5,812 nt of DNA, taken from contig JAJRAL010000142.1 in assembly GCA_028679935.1 (NCBI GenBank), positions 1 to 5,812 of the forward strand, in the 5' to 3' direction. Within the stretch, counting starts at the first letter, position 1; every line of letters begins with the position of its first letter. Positions 5,741 to 5,812 of the stretch are shown here, in pieces. A program made the translations under genes and the position numbers. A model generated the notes under the pieces. It was not told the DNA's origin and did not search any database. It saw nothing but the letters and a program-made list of their open reading frames with translations. The stretch is from Methanomassiliicoccales archaeon. Its GTDB lineage: Archaea > Thermoplasmatota > Thermoplasmata > Methanomassiliicoccales > UBA472.

Positions 5741-5760
5741 TTTGGCGGGATTCCCGAAAA
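5740..5760. repeat. Imperfect palindrome next to the DUF2797-like promoter
   Basis: Perfect 5-bp arms CGGGA and TCCCG flank a single T (5746-5756). Outside them lie TTTT (5740-5743) and AAAA (5757-5760), offset by an extra GG on one side. The element touches the upstream edge of the TATA box and begins 3 bp after the stop of the preceding gene. It could be an operator for the DUF2797-mmp11 unit or a weak terminator of the gene upstream. No protein is known to bind it. Confidence 0.35.
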
Positions 5761-5763
5761 TGC

Positions 5764-5812
5764 TCAGCCTTCGGTGGCTATGATCTCTTCCGTCTGCTCC
5801 TCGGGGGTCGCC
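5764..5812 (-). CDS. C-terminal end of an unidentified gene (5' part outside window)
   Basis: The frame is open from the window edge to TGA at 5766-5764 and encodes an acidic tail, ATPEEQTEEIIATEG. It is on the same strand as, and 57 nt upstream of, the preferred DUF2797-like start. The low-complexity acidic character looks like a real protein C-terminus, but 15 residues are too few to identify a family or to exclude a chance open frame. Confidence 0.4.
   Translation of the reverse strand, partial: ATPEEQTEEIIATEG

Noticed and set aside
5740..5750. TTTTGGCGGGA resembles a eukaryotic E2F site
   Set aside because: All other evidence is archaeal; the match to a eukaryotic factor site is a coincidence of a short GC-rich palindrome.
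1..5812. tRNA or rRNA genes, CRISPR arrays, insertion sequences or attachment sites
   Set aside because: No cloverleaf, repeated spacer pattern, transposase motif or flanking repeat was seen; nearly all of the window is taken up by ordinary protein genes.

Overview
The window looks like a piece of a GC-rich archaeal chromosome, most plausibly a methanogen-related lineage of the Thermoplasmatota. Four things point there: a protein resembling methanogenesis marker 11; a B12-binding/radical SAM protein resembling a family I know from Thermoplasma (Ta0216-like, from memory); a cis-prenyltransferase with archaeal-type sequence; and TATA-like boxes lying about 29-32 nt upstream of starts, as expected for leaderless archaeal transcripts. 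No rRNA, tRNA, mobile element or CRISPR array is visible, and no stretch longer than 300 bases lacks a gene.

Layout. Positions 1-414 (+) hold the C-terminal half of proC (proline synthesis). A small unrecognised gene at 479-787 (-) converges on it. That gene is divergent from a small thioredoxin-like CxxC protein at 895-1176 (+), and the 107-bp gap between them carries back-to-back promoters. The thioredoxin-like gene abuts, tail to tail with zero spacing, the end of a minus-strand block. In transcription order the block is: the last residues of an unidentified gene (5764-5812), a cysteine-rich DUF2797-like protein (4849-5706), a methanogenesis-marker-11 protein (3859-4809), undecaprenyl/polyprenyl diphosphate synthase uppS (2962-3681 or longer), and a B12-binding/radical SAM protein (1177-2904).

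How the genes may work together. The DUF2797-like gene and mmp11 are 39 nt apart and probably share a transcript; the ribosome-binding site of mmp11 sits inside a small hairpin. Mmp11 resembles the agmatine-cytidine ligase TiaS, and the DUF2797-like protein has GIY-YIG-like and cysteine-cluster features, so a nucleic-acid-related role for the pair is a reasonable guess. uppS makes the long-chain polyprenyl carrier used for glycosylation. The radical SAM protein downstream has a basic tail and no known substrate, so modification of an isoprenoid or membrane lipid is one testable idea.

Most notable oddities: (i) the conserved N-terminal region of UppS continues upstream of its only canonical start codon (TTG), with no ATG, GTG or TTG available there; (ii) the four minus-strand genes from 5715 down to 1177 share one reading frame and are separated only by TAG codons, which matters if the organism uses pyrrolysine, although TAG ends five of the seven genes whose stops are visible and therefore looks like an ordinary stop here.
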